64,000 nucleotides of DNA from Mycobacterium sp. (lineage in GTDB: Bacteria > Actinomycetota > Actinomycetes > Mycobacteriales > Mycobacteriaceae): assembly GCA_018401645.1 (NCBI GenBank), contig JAGYKK010000005.1, positions 1 to 64,000 of the forward strand. The letters run 5' to 3'. The translations under genes were made by a program, and so were the position numbers. Within the stretch, counting starts at the first letter, position 1. Every line of letters begins with the position of its first letter. Of this stretch, positions 45,187 through 55,144 are shown piece by piece. Below the pieces are notes generated by a model. It was given only the letters and a program-made list of their open reading frames with translations. It had not been told where the DNA came from and made no database searches.

Positions 45187-46308
45187 CTACGGGACGGCAG
45201 AGAAGAACAAAAACGTCGCCATCAGCACCAGATGGACCAGGCCTTGTAGCGCCAGTGCGCGGCCCTGGGCCAGGGTCAGCACCGAGACGACCACCGAGAC
45301 TGCCAGGAGCACGATCTGCATCGGCTCCAACCCGAGCGTGAGCGGCCCAGGTAACCAGATCATCGCAACGGCGATCGTCGGAATCGTCAGACCGATCGAC
45401 GCCATGGCCGATCCGTACGCCAGATTGAGGCTGGTTTGCACATGATCGCGGTTGGCGTTCCTGACCGCCGAGATGCTTTCGGGGGCCAGCACCACCAGGG
45501 CGATCACCACACCCACCACGGCGTAGGGCAGTCCCAGTGCCCTGACAGCACCCTCGACGCTCGGCGATAACAGTTTCGCCAACCCAACGACGGACACCAG
45601 TGCCACCACCAGCAGGACGAGACTGAAGGTGGCCTCGCGCGTCGATGGCGGATCGGCATGGCCGTCGCCGTCCAGATCCAGCACACCGGTGACGTGACCG
45701 TGCCGATCAGAGGAGACCGGCACGAAGAAGTCCCGGTGCCGGACAGTCTGGGTGAACACGAACCCGCAGTACAGGACCAGTGACGCCACCGCCGTGAACG
45801 CAAGTTGCGATGTCGAGTACTCCAGACCGACGGCGGTCACCGTGAACCCGGGCAGCACCAGGCACACCCCGGCCAACGTGATCACGGTCGCCAGTGCCGA
45901 CCCGGAACCGGAGGCGTTGAACGAGACCAGACGGTGGCGCAACGCGCCGACCAACAGGCTCAGTCCGACGATGCCGTTGAGGGTGATCATCACGGCGGCA
46001 AAGACGGTATCGCGAGCGTAGGTAGCGGCACCCGGCCCGCCACCGACCATCAGCATCACGATCAGGCCGACCTCGATCACCGTCACCGCAACGGCCAACA
46101 CCAACGACCCGCCCGGTTCCCCGACCCGGTGGGCGACCACCTCCGCGTGGTGCACCGCCGCGAGTACCGCGCCAACGAGCAACACCCCGATAAGGGCCAG
46201 CATCAGCGGGCCCTCGTGTCGGGACCAGGTTGCCACCAGCACCACCAGCGCCGCCACCGGAACGACGACCGTCCACTGCAAAGGCCCGCGCCGCGCCGTC
46301 TGGTCCAT
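45187..46308 (-). CDS. Ca2+:H+ antiporter (CaCA/ChaA family) with EF-hand-like loop
   Basis: A 373-residue membrane protein with eleven or so helices. The two CaCA alpha-repeats are visible as GEPGGSLVLAVAVTVIEVGLI and VLAPESISAVRNANRDHV, carrying the ion-binding Glu residues. The length and layout match ChaA-type ionic transporters. In the central hydrophilic loop DLDGDGHAD (residues 211-219) has the DxDxDGxxD spacing of EF-hand or dockerin calcium loops. That loop, between the two halves, is where regulatory calcium sites sit in eukaryotic exchangers. Confidence 0.87.
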   Translation of the reverse strand: MDQTARRGPLQWTVVVPVAALVVLVATWSRHEGPLMLALIGVLLVGAVLAAVHHAEVVAHRVGEPGGSLVLAVAVTVIEVGLIVMLMVGGGPGAATYARDTVFAAVMITLNGIVGLSLLVGALRHRLVSFNASGSGSALATVITLAGVCLVLPGFTVTAVGLEYSTSQLAFTAVASLVLYCGFVFTQTVRHRDFFVPVSSDRHGHVTGVLDLDGDGHADPPSTREATFSLVLLVVALVSVVGLAKLLSPSVEGAVRALGLPYAVVGVVIALVVLAPESISAVRNANRDHVQTSLNLAYGSAMASIGLTIPTIAVAMIWLPGPLTLGLEPMQIVLLAVSVVVSVLTLAQGRALALQGLVHLVLMATFLFFSAVP

Positions 46309-46345
46309 GGCTCAGATCCGCTTAGCTCAGGTGTCGCACAGGGGG

Positions 46346-46990
46346 CTACGAACCCGGGCGGCCGGGTGATGGCGTCGCCGCCGCAGAATTCCGCTCCGCC
46401 GGTGTCAGGTACTCGTATCCCGGAGGCGGAGGGCCATCCAGAGGGTAGTAGCCCGGAGGGAGGGCCGGGCCGCTCACCGGCGGCCCGGCGTCGGCGGGCG
46501 CATCCGGGGATTCTGAACCCGGCAGGTTGATCGAGACATATCCGGGTGGCAATGGCGCACCGGCGCCGAGATGGGTCGCTGCGCGCCGCCGGGCCGCGCC
46601 GTCTCGTCCGGGGCGGGTGGGGTTCTGGACCTGCTGCCAGAGGTCTTTGAGGGTGCCGAAGATGCCCCCGCCGGAAGCGCCAGCACCGTAGGACTGATCC
46701 TGAATCTCCGGCACGTAGGGCACGAAGGGATCGCGCGGCGGCAGGGCGGCCGCCTCCCCGGGCACCGGATCCACGAGCGCCGGGTCCACGAGCGCCGGGT
46801 TCACGAGCGCCGGGTCCACGAGCGCCGAGTCCACCGGTACCGAACTTGATGGCACCGGAGCCGGATAAGTCGGGACCGGTGCCGAGGGGTCTGCCGGCTC
46901 GGCCGAGACGAGTCCGGCCCCGGCCAATGCCGCGCTTGCGGCGGCCAGTCCGACGAGGGCCGGTAGGACTGCGCGCAGACGGTGGGTCAC
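46346..46990 (-). CDS. Secreted Pro-rich protein with pentapeptide repeats
   Basis: About 214 residues from GTG 46990, which starts a clean signal peptide (HRLRAVLPALVGLAAASAAL...); ATG 47008 is an alternative. After cleavage the protein has ALVDP/ALVNP pentapeptides encoded by a 15-bp repeat. A short conserved-looking segment (PEIQDQSYGAGASGGGIFGTLKDLWQQVQNPTRPGRD) appears as IFGTLKDLWQQVQN, and PPGYxxxxxPP motifs follow. It resembles mycobacterial wall-associated repetitive proteins; no enzyme domain. Confidence 0.65.
   Translation of the reverse strand: MTHRLRAVLPALVGLAAASAALAGAGLVSAEPADPSAPVPTYPAPVPSSSVPVDSALVDPALVNPALVDPALVDPVPGEAAALPPRDPFVPYVPEIQDQSYGAGASGGGIFGTLKDLWQQVQNPTRPGRDGAARRRAATHLGAGAPLPPGYVSINLPGSESPDAPADAGPPVSGPALPPGYYPLDGPPPPGYEYLTPAERNSAAATPSPGRPGS
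46770..46829. repeat. Four 15-bp tandem repeats in a secreted-protein gene
   Basis: Four units of TCCACGAGCGCCGGG (one G-to-T and one G-to-A change) at 46770-46784, 46785-46799, 46800-46814 and 46815-46829. They encode the pentapeptide ALVDP/ALVNP on the minus strand. The unit is a multiple of three, so copy number can vary without changing frame. Confidence 0.9.
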
Positions 46991-47118
46991 CGGCTGATCG
47001 TCGCACACCGTCGCAACCTGCGCCTATTACTCAGTCAGGGCCGTAGCGCACCTGCCAGCGATCCGATAGTGTTTCTCTCAGATAAAATTCAGCAAATTTT
47101 CAGCAGAGCGGGGGCACC

Positions 47119-49085
47119 GTGGGCACCAGCAATCTCGTCGGTCGGGTCGGTGGTTTGGCGGTTGCCCTCGGCGTGGGTGCTGCCGCCTTCAGCGCGTCCG
47201 CGGTCGCCTGGGCCGATACTCCCGCGGCAGGTCCGGACACCACCTCAGCAGGGGCTGATGCGGATTCGGGTACTCCAGCCGCCGCACCGCGGCGAAGTGC
47301 CAACCCGGCCAGAGTCGTCGGCGGCACTACGTCCCGATCGGCCGCCCAACAAAACGGCACTACGCCCCGGTCGGCCGCCCAACAAAAACGGCACTACGCC
47401 GCCGTCATCGACCGCCGCAACCCCGTCAGGCCCGCGGGCGGCATTGACCAGCCTGTCGCGCACCGCGGCCCGGGCGTCGGTTGCCTCGCCGGCGGCGTCC
47501 CCGCCAATCGGACGGATTCAGCACCTGGCTGCGCGGGCCGCACCGGCAACGGAGATGGTGAGCGCATCGGCCGCTATCCCCGGCGATCCGCCCGCAGAAG
47601 GATCGCCGGCGGTTCCGGTCGGTTCACCGTTGGAATGGACCGGGTTGGCGGTGGTCGGCCGCCGCGGTGCCGCAGCGGCGATACCGGCAGCCGCGGTCCG
47701 TCCAGCGGCACCCTGCCACTGGTCCTGGCCCCAGCGGTGTGCCGATTCCGACGCAGCGCTACGTCGACACCGTCATGGACTGGTACGTGCTACCCAACAG
47801 CCCGGGGGGCGTCACCACACCGCAGGTCGTCTTCACTCCGGAGGGGCTCTATCCGATCACGGGTGTGAAGAGCCTCCCGCTGAACACCTCGGTGGATCAG
47901 GGCATGAAGATCCTGTCGGACATCCTGGATCCGCTGCCCGGTGGCACACCGACAACGGTTTTCGGTTATTCCCAAAGCGCGATTATCGGCTCGCTCCTGC
48001 AGATGGGATACATCTCGCCGACCTCGCCGTACACAGACCCCTCACCCGCTATCCCCGAGCAGCTGACCGACTCGATCAGTTTCGTGTTCGTGGGTAACGA
48101 GATGAACCCCAACGGCGGATTCCTCTCGCGGTTCCCGGACCTTTTGCTCCCGAGTCTGGGCATCCCTTTCTATGGGGCAACTCCCGAGGATGCCTACCCC
48201 ACAACGAATTACGCCCGCGAGTATGACGGCTTCGCCGACTTCCCTCGGTATCCGCTGAACATCCTGTCGGTTCTGAATGCGGGGCTGGGGATCGTCTACG
48301 TCCACACCAAGTACGCCCCCGCGTCGAACTGCCAAACCTTCTGCCTGACCCAGCAGGAAGTGATGGACGCAGTGGAGTTGCCGAGTACCTCGGCTTCTCA
48401 AAAGTACTACTTCATACCCACCGAGAATCTGCCTCTGCTCGAGCCGCTGCGGGTGATCCCACTGATCGGCAATCCGATCGCCGATCTGATTCAACCGGTG
48501 CTGAAGGTGCTGGTGAATCTCGGCTACGGCGATCCGGCGCACGGGTTCACCACGGCGCACCAACCCGATGCCAACGTGCAGGTGTCGTTCGGGCTTTTCC
48601 CCGAAGTCAGCCCTCTTGAGGTGCTCACCCAGCTGGTGGCCGGGGTGCAGCAGGGCATCACCGACTTCTTCGCCGCTCTCGGTCCCGACGGCTCGCTCGC
48701 CCGTGAGATCTCCGCGATCTCGTTTCCGGCACTGTCGTTCTCCCCACCGACGGCCGAAGCCCTCATCCCGGCGATCCAGCACGCGGTGTCCGCGATCACT
48801 AACCGGATCTCCTTCTCCGTCGCCGGTCTCTATGCGGCACTGTTGCCGACTGCGGACATCATCAACGCCATCGTGATCTCGCTGCCGGGCTACAGCGTCA
48901 ACCTGGCTCTCGACGGCGTGCAGCAGATCCTGCGCGGCGATCTGATCGGAGGCCTGGTCAACGCGATCGGGCTTCCGATCGCGGCCAACGTGGGACTGGT
49001 CACCACGGCCAGCTTGATCGGGGTATTGGTGTGGCTACAGGCGGCGGTAGCGGTTCTGTTGCCGAACTACGTGATCGGCACCTGA
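47119..49085 (+). CDS. PE-PPE domain serine hydrolase, N-terminal linker frameshifted
   Basis: From GTG 47119 a signal peptide (LAVALGVGAAAFSASAVAWADTP) leads into a Pro/Ala linker. The hydrolase domain is intact from about 47730: GVPIPTQRYVDTVMDWYVLP, then FGYSQSA with the GxSxS nucleophile, and NILSVLNAGLGIVYVHTKY. The C-terminal 150 residues are hydrophobic. The linker changes frame where an A-run is five long in one repeat copy and four in the other (near 47386), somewhere around 47650-47720, and where a G is missing near 47726. PE-PPE domains have alpha/beta hydrolase folds with esterase or lipase activity in mycobacteria. Confidence 0.85.
47323..47400. repeat. 33-bp direct repeat with an A4/A5 length difference
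   Basis: Unit one (47323-47355) and unit two (47356-47389) differ at two positions plus one extra A in the run at 47384-47388, and the first 11 bases recur once more to 47400. The extra A is exactly where the PE-PPE reading frame is lost. Confidence 0.85.
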
Positions 49086-49188
49086 CGGCTTCACCGCCGG
49101 TGGAAGGCTCCGCGCGTCCGGATGACAGGGGTGCGCGACCGTCCGGATTGGCTGGTTTCGGTCCGGGACTAATAGCATCGATACCGCG

Positions 49189-50829
49189 ATGACCTATCAC
49201 GACCTGCAAGTAGGCTCGGCCGCGCCAGGGCCCGCGGCAAAGCGCCTGGCGGCCGAAGCTCTCCGCCGAAGGACATTCGCGGTAATCAGTCACCCCGACG
49301 CCGGTAAGTCGACACTTACCGAGGCGCTGGCACTGCATGCTCGCGTGATCACCGAGGCGGGGGCCATTCACGGCAAGGCCGGCCGGCGCGCGACGGTTTC
49401 GGACTGGATGGAGATGGAACAGGCACGGGGCATCTCGATCACCTCCACGGCGTTGCAATTCCCCTACCTTTCCCCCGACGGGCAGGACTGCGTCATCAAC
49501 CTGCTCGATACCCCGGGGCACGCCGACTTCTCCGAAGACACCTACCGGGTACTGAGTGCCGTCGATTGCGCGGTCATGCTGATCGACGCGGCCAAAGGCC
49601 TCGAACCCCAAACCCTCAAGCTGTTTCAGGTATGCCGCCACCGCGGCATTCCGATCCTGACCGTGATCAACAAATGGGATCGCCCGGGCCGCGATGCCCT
49701 GGAACTCCTCGATGAGATCCAGAAACGCATCGGACTTAGACCCACGCCATTGACCTGGCCGGTCGGGATCGCCGGCGACTTCAAGGGGGTACTGGATCGT
49801 CGCACCGGCAACTTCATCCGGTTCACCCGCACCGCGGGCGGTGCCACCGCGGCGCCCGAGGAGCACATTGCGCCCGAGCGCGCCGAGGATGCCGCCGGTA
49901 CCGATTGGACCAACGCGGTCGAAGAATGCGAGCTGTTGTCCGCCGACGGCAGCGACCACGATCCCGCGGCCTTCCTGCGGGGCGAGACGACACCGGTGCT
50001 GTTCACCTCGGCGGCGCTGAACTTCGGGGTCAACCAGTTGCTGGATACGCTGGTCCGACTCGCTCCCCCGCCGAGTGGACAACTCGACGTCGACGGCAAT
50101 CTGCGAGCGGTCGATGCGGCGTTCAGCGCGTTCGTCTTCAAGGTCCAGGCCGGTATGGACTCAGCCCACCGTGATCGCATCGCCTACGCGCGGGTCTGCT
50201 CAGGCACCTTTGAACGGGGCGAGGTCCTTACCCACGGAGCAACCGGCAAGCCCTTCGTCACCAAGTACGCGCAGTCGGTGTTCGGCCAGCAGCGCACAAC
50301 GCTGGACAGCGCATGGCCCGGAGACGTGATCGGCCTGGCCAATGCCGCGGCGCTTCGACCGGGAGACACACTATTTCGCGATGTTCCGGTCCGATTTCCA
50401 CCCATTCCCAGCTTCTCCCCCGAGCATTTCGCTGTCGCCCGGGGAATCGACCCGAGTAAGCACAAGCAGTTCCGGCGCGGCATCACACAACTCGAGCAGG
50501 AAGGAGTGGTGCAGGTGTTGCGATCAGACCGGCGCGGCGACCAGGCGCCGGTGTTCGCCGCAGTGGGCCCGATGCAGTTCGAGGTCGCGAGCCACCGGAT
50601 GGCGACGGAGTTCAACTCGCCGATCACGCTGGAGTCCCTTCCCTTCACCGTCGCCCGGGCCGTCGATCCCGAGGATGCCCCGTTCGTCGCCACACAGGTC
50701 TCGGTGGAGGTGTTCACCCGAACAGACGGCGTCATGCTCGCACTGTTCAGCACGAAGTGGCGACTGCAGGGATTCCAGACCGACAATCCCGACGTACGGC
50801 TGCACTCACTGGTGGCCGCGGGCGACTGA
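49189..50829 (+). CDS. prfC: Peptide chain release factor 3
   Basis: A 546-residue translational GTPase that recycles RF1/RF2 after termination. SHPDAGKSTLTEAL is the P-loop, RGISITSTALQFPY the switch region, LLDTPGHADFSEDTYR the G3 motif, and VINKWDRPGRDALELLDEI the G4 motif. The C-terminal domains continue to the normal end. ATG 49189 starts directly before the conserved domain. RF3 is not universal among mycobacteria; M. tuberculosis lacks it as far as recalled. It ends 17 bases before the convergent ABC-F gene. Confidence 0.95.
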   Translation: MTYHDLQVGSAAPGPAAKRLAAEALRRRTFAVISHPDAGKSTLTEALALHARVITEAGAIHGKAGRRATVSDWMEMEQARGISITSTALQFPYLSPDGQDCVINLLDTPGHADFSEDTYRVLSAVDCAVMLIDAAKGLEPQTLKLFQVCRHRGIPILTVINKWDRPGRDALELLDEIQKRIGLRPTPLTWPVGIAGDFKGVLDRRTGNFIRFTRTAGGATAAPEEHIAPERAEDAAGTDWTNAVEECELLSADGSDHDPAAFLRGETTPVLFTSAALNFGVNQLLDTLVRLAPPPSGQLDVDGNLRAVDAAFSAFVFKVQAGMDSAHRDRIAYARVCSGTFERGEVLTHGATGKPFVTKYAQSVFGQQRTTLDSAWPGDVIGLANAAALRPGDTLFRDVPVRFPPIPSFSPEHFAVARGIDPSKHKQFRRGITQLEQEGVVQVLRSDRRGDQAPVFAAVGPMQFEVASHRMATEFNSPITLESLPFTVARAVDPEDAPFVATQVSVEVFTRTDGVMLALFSTKWRLQGFQTDNPDVRLHSLVAAGD

Positions 50830-50846
50830 CGCCACCACCGCCGACG

Positions 50847-52509
50847 CTAACGTTCCTTCACCCGGCCGTGGTCGACCACCCAGTACCGATCCAGTCGGAC
50901 GTTCTGCAACATTCGGCGATCGTGAGTAACCAGCAGCAGAGCGCCGTCGTACGTCTCGAGTGCCTGCTCGAGTTGCTCGATGGCGGCGAGATCGAGGTGG
51001 TTCGTCGGCTCATCGAGAACGAGCACATTCGTGCCGCCCGCCTGTAACAGGGCAAGGCCGGCGCGGGTTCGCTCACCGGGCGATAACTCGTCGACCGCGC
51101 GTTCCACATGGTCTGCGCGCAACCCGAACTTCGCCAGAAGGGTACGCACATCGGCGGTCGACCATGACGGCACCCGTTGCTCAAAACGGTCGACGAGTCT
51201 GCCCGGACCGGAGAACTCGGCGCGAACCTGATCGATCTCGCCGATGGCGACGTTGGCACCCAGGCTCGCCCGACCCTCATCGGGCTGTTGACGGCCGAGA
51301 AGCAGTCGCAGCAGTGTCGACTTACCCGCGCCATTAGGACCGGTGATACCGATCCGCTCGCCGGCATCAACCTGAATCGACACCGGTCCGAGGACAAAAT
51401 CCCCTTGCCGCACAACGGCATTAGCCAGAGTCGCGACCACCGAACTTGATCGGGGCGCAGATCCGATGGTGAACTCCAGTGTCCATTCCTTACGGGGTTC
51501 GTCAACTTCTTGGAGGCGGGCGATACGGCTCTCCATCTGGCGAACCTTCTGGGCCTGCTTCTCGCTGGACTCGGTGGCCGCGCGGCGCCGGATCTTGTCG
51601 TTGTCCGGAGACTTGCGCATCGCATTGCGGACACCCTGACTGGACCACTCCCGCTGGGTGCGTGCGCGGGCCACCAGATCGGATTTCTTGTCGGCGAACT
51701 CGTCGTACTGTTCTCGGCGGTGACGGCGGGCGACCTCACGCTCCTCCAAAAAGCTGTCGTATCCGCCGCCGAAGACGGTGGTGGTGTTTTGGGCCAGATC
51801 CAGTTCCAGAACCCGCGTCACACTGCGGGCGAGGAACTCGCGGTCATGACTCACCAGCACGACGCCACCGCGAAGATCGCGGACGAAGTCCTCCAGTCGT
51901 TGCAGTCCGTCGAGGTCGAGATCGTTGGTCGGCTCATCAAGGAGAACGATGTCGAAGCGCGACAGCATCAGTGCCGCCAATCCGACCCGCGCCGCCTGTC
52001 CGCCCGACAATGCGGTCGTTGTCGTCGATGTCGGGCTCACCGCGCCGCTGTGCAGACCCAGATCCGCCAGCACCGCGGGAATTCGGTCGTCGAGGTCAGC
52101 TGCGCCGGTGGCGAGCCAATGCTCCAATGCCACGGCGTAGGCGTCGGCCGGATCCGCGTCTGTTGGACCCTGGGCTGGGTCCGCTAACGCCGAGGCCGCG
52201 GCATCCATGGCACGAGTCGCCGCGGTGCACCCGGTGCGCCGCGCGATGTACGGCGACGGTCTCCCCGGGCACCCGTTGATGCTCCTGCGGCAGCCACCCG
52301 ACGAAGGCGTCGGCGGGTGCCGCGCTGACCGTGCCCTCCAGTGGCTCGACGTCACCGGCCAGGATCCGTAGCAGGGTGCTCTTACCGGCGCCGTTGGCGC
52401 CGACGACCCCGATGACATCACCCGGCGCCACCGTCAGGTCCACACCCTCAAACAGGGTGCGGTGGGCGAATCCGCCGGCCACGCCTTTGGCGACGAGCGT
52501 TGCGGTCAT
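50847..52509 (-). CDS. ABC-F family ATPase (Rv1473-like), one frameshift
   Basis: About 553 residues, soluble, two ABC domains and no membrane part. Domain one has GANGAGKSTLLRILAG, LSGGQAARVGLAAL and LLDEPTNDLDLDGL. A charged linker (RREQYDEFADKKSDLVARARTQ) follows. Domain two has GPNGAGKSTLLRLLLG, LSPGERTRAGLALL and LDEPTNHLDLAAI. The start ATG 52509 (MTATLVAKGV) and the rest are in different frames; joining GETVA to YIARRTGCTAAT near 52252 restores it. ABC-F proteins act on the ribosome, in translation control or protection from antibiotics; which applies here cannot be read from the sequence. Confidence 0.9.
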
Positions 52510-52563
52510 CGATCCATCGTCGCACCCGCGCCGCTGCCGCCGGGCTTCCCTACAGTACAAACC

Positions 52564-52854
52564 ATGGCCTTCACCCATGTAGTGACTTTTAAGTGGCTCG
52601 ATGACGACTTCGCCGACGGTGAGATCGCTGATGCTCTGCGCGGACTTGTCTCCGGTTTCGACGGCGTCCACAACTACCTGTGCGGATCCGATGTCGGATT
52701 CACCCCGTCGGCCTACGACTTCGCGGTGGTGGGTACGTTCGACGATCGCGAGTCCTTCCTCGCCTACCGCGATCACCCCGAACATCAGCGGATCCTCGCC
52801 GAGATGATCGCTCCAAATCTTCAATCCCGCCACGTCGTTCAACTGGAACATTGA
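52564..52854 (+). CDS. Dabb (stress-responsive A/B barrel) domain protein
   Basis: A 96-residue protein. FTHVVTFKWLDD, NYLCGSDVG and YDFAVVGTFDDRESFLAYRDHPEHQ follow the dimeric alpha-beta barrel domain, including the conserved HxxH-like ending. Members are small enzymes or stress proteins that bind hydrophobic ligands. ATG 52564 is divergent from the ABC-F gene with a 54-base gap. The next gene (HadAB-like) is 62 bases downstream. Confidence 0.85.
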   Translation: MAFTHVVTFKWLDDDFADGEIADALRGLVSGFDGVHNYLCGSDVGFTPSAYDFAVVGTFDDRESFLAYRDHPEHQRILAEMIAPNLQSRHVVQLEH

Positions 52855-52916
52855 CGCGGTTAGGGTGGCGGGGTCCGGCTTCAGCGAATGAGCCGACGGA
52901 ACAGTTGGGCGAATGC

Positions 52917-53939
52917 ATGACCGCAGCATCAGAGGCACCGGATCTCGAATCCCGGGTCGGCCACCACTATCAGATGGACGGCACCTATCTGGTCGGCCGC
53001 GAGAAGATCCGTGAGTATGCCCGCGCCGTGCAGGACTACCACCCGGCGCACTGGGATGTCGACGCAGCCAGGAAGCTCGGTTACCCGGAGTTGGTCGCAC
53101 CACTGACCTTCACCTCTACCCCGGGCATGTCCTGCAATCGACGGATGTTCGAGTCGGTGGTCGTCGGTTATGACACCTACGTACAAACTGAAGAAGTCTT
53201 CGAGCAGCACCGGCCCATCGTGGCCGGCGACGAATTGCATATCGACGTCGAGTTGACGGCGGTGCGCCGGATTGCCGGTCGGGATCTGATCACGGTGACC
53301 AACACGTTCACCGACGCTGCCGGGGAACGGGTGCACACCCTGCACACGACCGTGGTCGGCGTCACCTCCGAGGACATTAATCCGGCGGTCAAGGCGGCCG
53401 TGCAGAAAATGATGATGCACGACATGGACATCATGGCCGTTGGCGAGGGCGCCTACACCAAGACGGTCCGCGCCGGCAGCCAGGGCAGGATCGCCGACGA
53501 TGCGTCCCGGAGCCCCGGGACGGCGAACTTCGAGGACGTCACCGTCGGCGATGAGTTGGGGGTCCATCACACCCGGCTGTCCCGGGGCGATCTGGTGAAC
53601 TACGCCGGTGTGGCCGGCGACGCCAACCCGATCCACTGGGATGAGGACATCGCCAAACTGGCCGGCCTGCCCGACGTCATCGCCCACGGGATGCTCACCA
53701 TGGGCCTGGGTGCGGGCTTCGTCTCCGCCTGGACCGGCGATCCCGGTGCGGTCACCCGCTACGCCGTTCGACTGTCCGCTCCCGCGGTCGTGTCGTCCAA
53801 CGACGGCGCGGACATCGAGTTCAGCGGCCGGGTCAAGGCATTGGACCCGGCAACCCGAACCGGTGTCGTCCTCGTCGCGGCGAAATCCGACGGGCGCAAG
53901 ATCTTCGGCCTGGCGACGTTGGACGTTCGCTTCCGCTGA
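52917..53939 (+). CDS. Fused (3R)-hydroxyacyl-ACP dehydratase HadA/HadB-like
   Basis: A 340-residue double hot-dog protein. The N-terminal half resembles the HadA stability subunit (REKIREYARAVQDYHPAHWD). The C-terminal half is MaoC-like with the hydratase motif YAGVAGDANPIHWDED, where the Asp and His catalyse dehydration. Separate HadA and HadB work in the FAS-II cycle of mycolic-acid synthesis; the fused form occurs as a paralogue in several mycobacteria. ATG 52917 is preferred because MTAASEAPDLESRVG aligns with the domain start. Confidence 0.87.
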   Translation: MTAASEAPDLESRVGHHYQMDGTYLVGREKIREYARAVQDYHPAHWDVDAARKLGYPELVAPLTFTSTPGMSCNRRMFESVVVGYDTYVQTEEVFEQHRPIVAGDELHIDVELTAVRRIAGRDLITVTNTFTDAAGERVHTLHTTVVGVTSEDINPAVKAAVQKMMMHDMDIMAVGEGAYTKTVRAGSQGRIADDASRSPGTANFEDVTVGDELGVHHTRLSRGDLVNYAGVAGDANPIHWDEDIAKLAGLPDVIAHGMLTMGLGAGFVSAWTGDPGAVTRYAVRLSAPAVVSSNDGADIEFSGRVKALDPATRTGVVLVAAKSDGRKIFGLATLDVRFR

Positions 53940-55082
53940 CTAACCGGTTCGGGAGCCGCCGCAGACCCGGTGCAGCGCCCACGCCGCCGGGATCGTGATC
54001 AGCATGGTCAACCCGTAAAGGCCCGACAATGAGCCGGTAAAGAGCGGCCAGCGCAGCACCACGCCCATCACCAACGCCATGACCAGCACGTGCAGCAGGA
54101 AAATCTCGTAGGAGATTTCGCCGAGCCACACCATCGGCCGGCTCCCCAAGAGGCGGCTAAGCCGGCCACCGCCTCCCAGTACCACCGACGCAACGACCAG
54201 CGTCGCGATAACGGTGTAGAGCAGGCTCTTGGTGAGTGGTTCCCACCAGCGAACCGGCCCCAGGCTCACCGTGCCCGCGATGGGCGACGAGACGGCGAGA
54301 TAGGCGAGCAGTGCCAGCGCAAGCGCCACGTCCGCCCGGCAACGCACTCCGAGGGTATCGAGGACCGCCAGCGCCATCCCGCCGGCGAACAGCGCCAGGT
54401 GGGCGGGCAACCACATGCCGGCGGAATTGGGCAGCAAGTCGTTGGTCTGGATCACGATCAGCCACAACGGTGTGATTCCGGCCAGCACGGCGAGGCCGAC
54501 CAGCAGCCGTACCGGCTGCCAGCGCCCACGGCAGAACATCGTCAGCAATACGTAGGCCAGTAGCGGCAGAACGGCATAGAAGGCCACCTCGACCGCCAGA
54601 CTCCAGGTCTGCGACAGGGCGGGGTGCAGATAGGTCAGCAGGTAGTTGTTGGTGTAGATCTGTGTGAGGGTGAGGTGGCGCATCAAGCCGACCCAGTTCT
54701 GGGCAGGATTCGGTCCCGCGGAATAGAACGAATACACCCCGTAGGCCAGCATCACGGTGATCACGTAGGCGGGTATCACCCGGCGCACCCGGCGCCGCGC
54801 GTAGTCGCCGATCCGCGGGGGCGCACAGTCGGTGGCGGCCGAGTGAACCCAGGGTCGGAACAGCAGAAAACCGGACAACACGAAAAAGATCGGCACCCCG
54901 ATTTCGAGGCGCGCCAGCATCATCCCCGCGTAGCCGTGCGCCAGCGCACCGGTTGCGAACGCCGCATGGGTACCCACCACGAGGAATACCGCCACCGCCC
55001 GCAGGCCTGTCCAGGACGCGACGCGGGCAGACCCCGGGAGCCGGCGTCGGGGACGCACCGCGCCGGACGCACTGACGGACAC
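53940..55082 (-). CDS. OafA/YrhL-type membrane acyltransferase
   Basis: A 380-residue protein with about ten helices. GLRAVAVFLVVGTHAAF carries the catalytic His typical of acyltransferase 3 proteins, and GVPIFFVLSGFLLFRPW is the second signature. Such enzymes O-acylate cell-wall polysaccharides or lipids. Its stop directly abuts the HadAB stop (convergent, no gap). The divergent DedA-like gene starts 63 bases upstream of its start. Confidence 0.9.
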   Translation of the reverse strand: MSVSASGAVRPRRRLPGSARVASWTGLRAVAVFLVVGTHAAFATGALAHGYAGMMLARLEIGVPIFFVLSGFLLFRPWVHSAATDCAPPRIGDYARRRVRRVIPAYVITVMLAYGVYSFYSAGPNPAQNWVGLMRHLTLTQIYTNNYLLTYLHPALSQTWSLAVEVAFYAVLPLLAYVLLTMFCRGRWQPVRLLVGLAVLAGITPLWLIVIQTNDLLPNSAGMWLPAHLALFAGGMALAVLDTLGVRCRADVALALALLAYLAVSSPIAGTVSLGPVRWWEPLTKSLLYTVIATLVVASVVLGGGGRLSRLLGSRPMVWLGEISYEIFLLHVLVMALVMGVVLRWPLFTGSLSGLYGLTMLITIPAAWALHRVCGGSRTG

Positions 55083-55144
55083 CGCAAAAGTCTACGGACC
55101 AAGCGCCCCGACCGCCGAAGCGCGCGAAGCCGTAGAATCGTCAC

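Noticed and set aside
49000-50082. Minus-strand ORF of 360 codons opposite prfC
   Set aside because: Antisense shadow of prfC.
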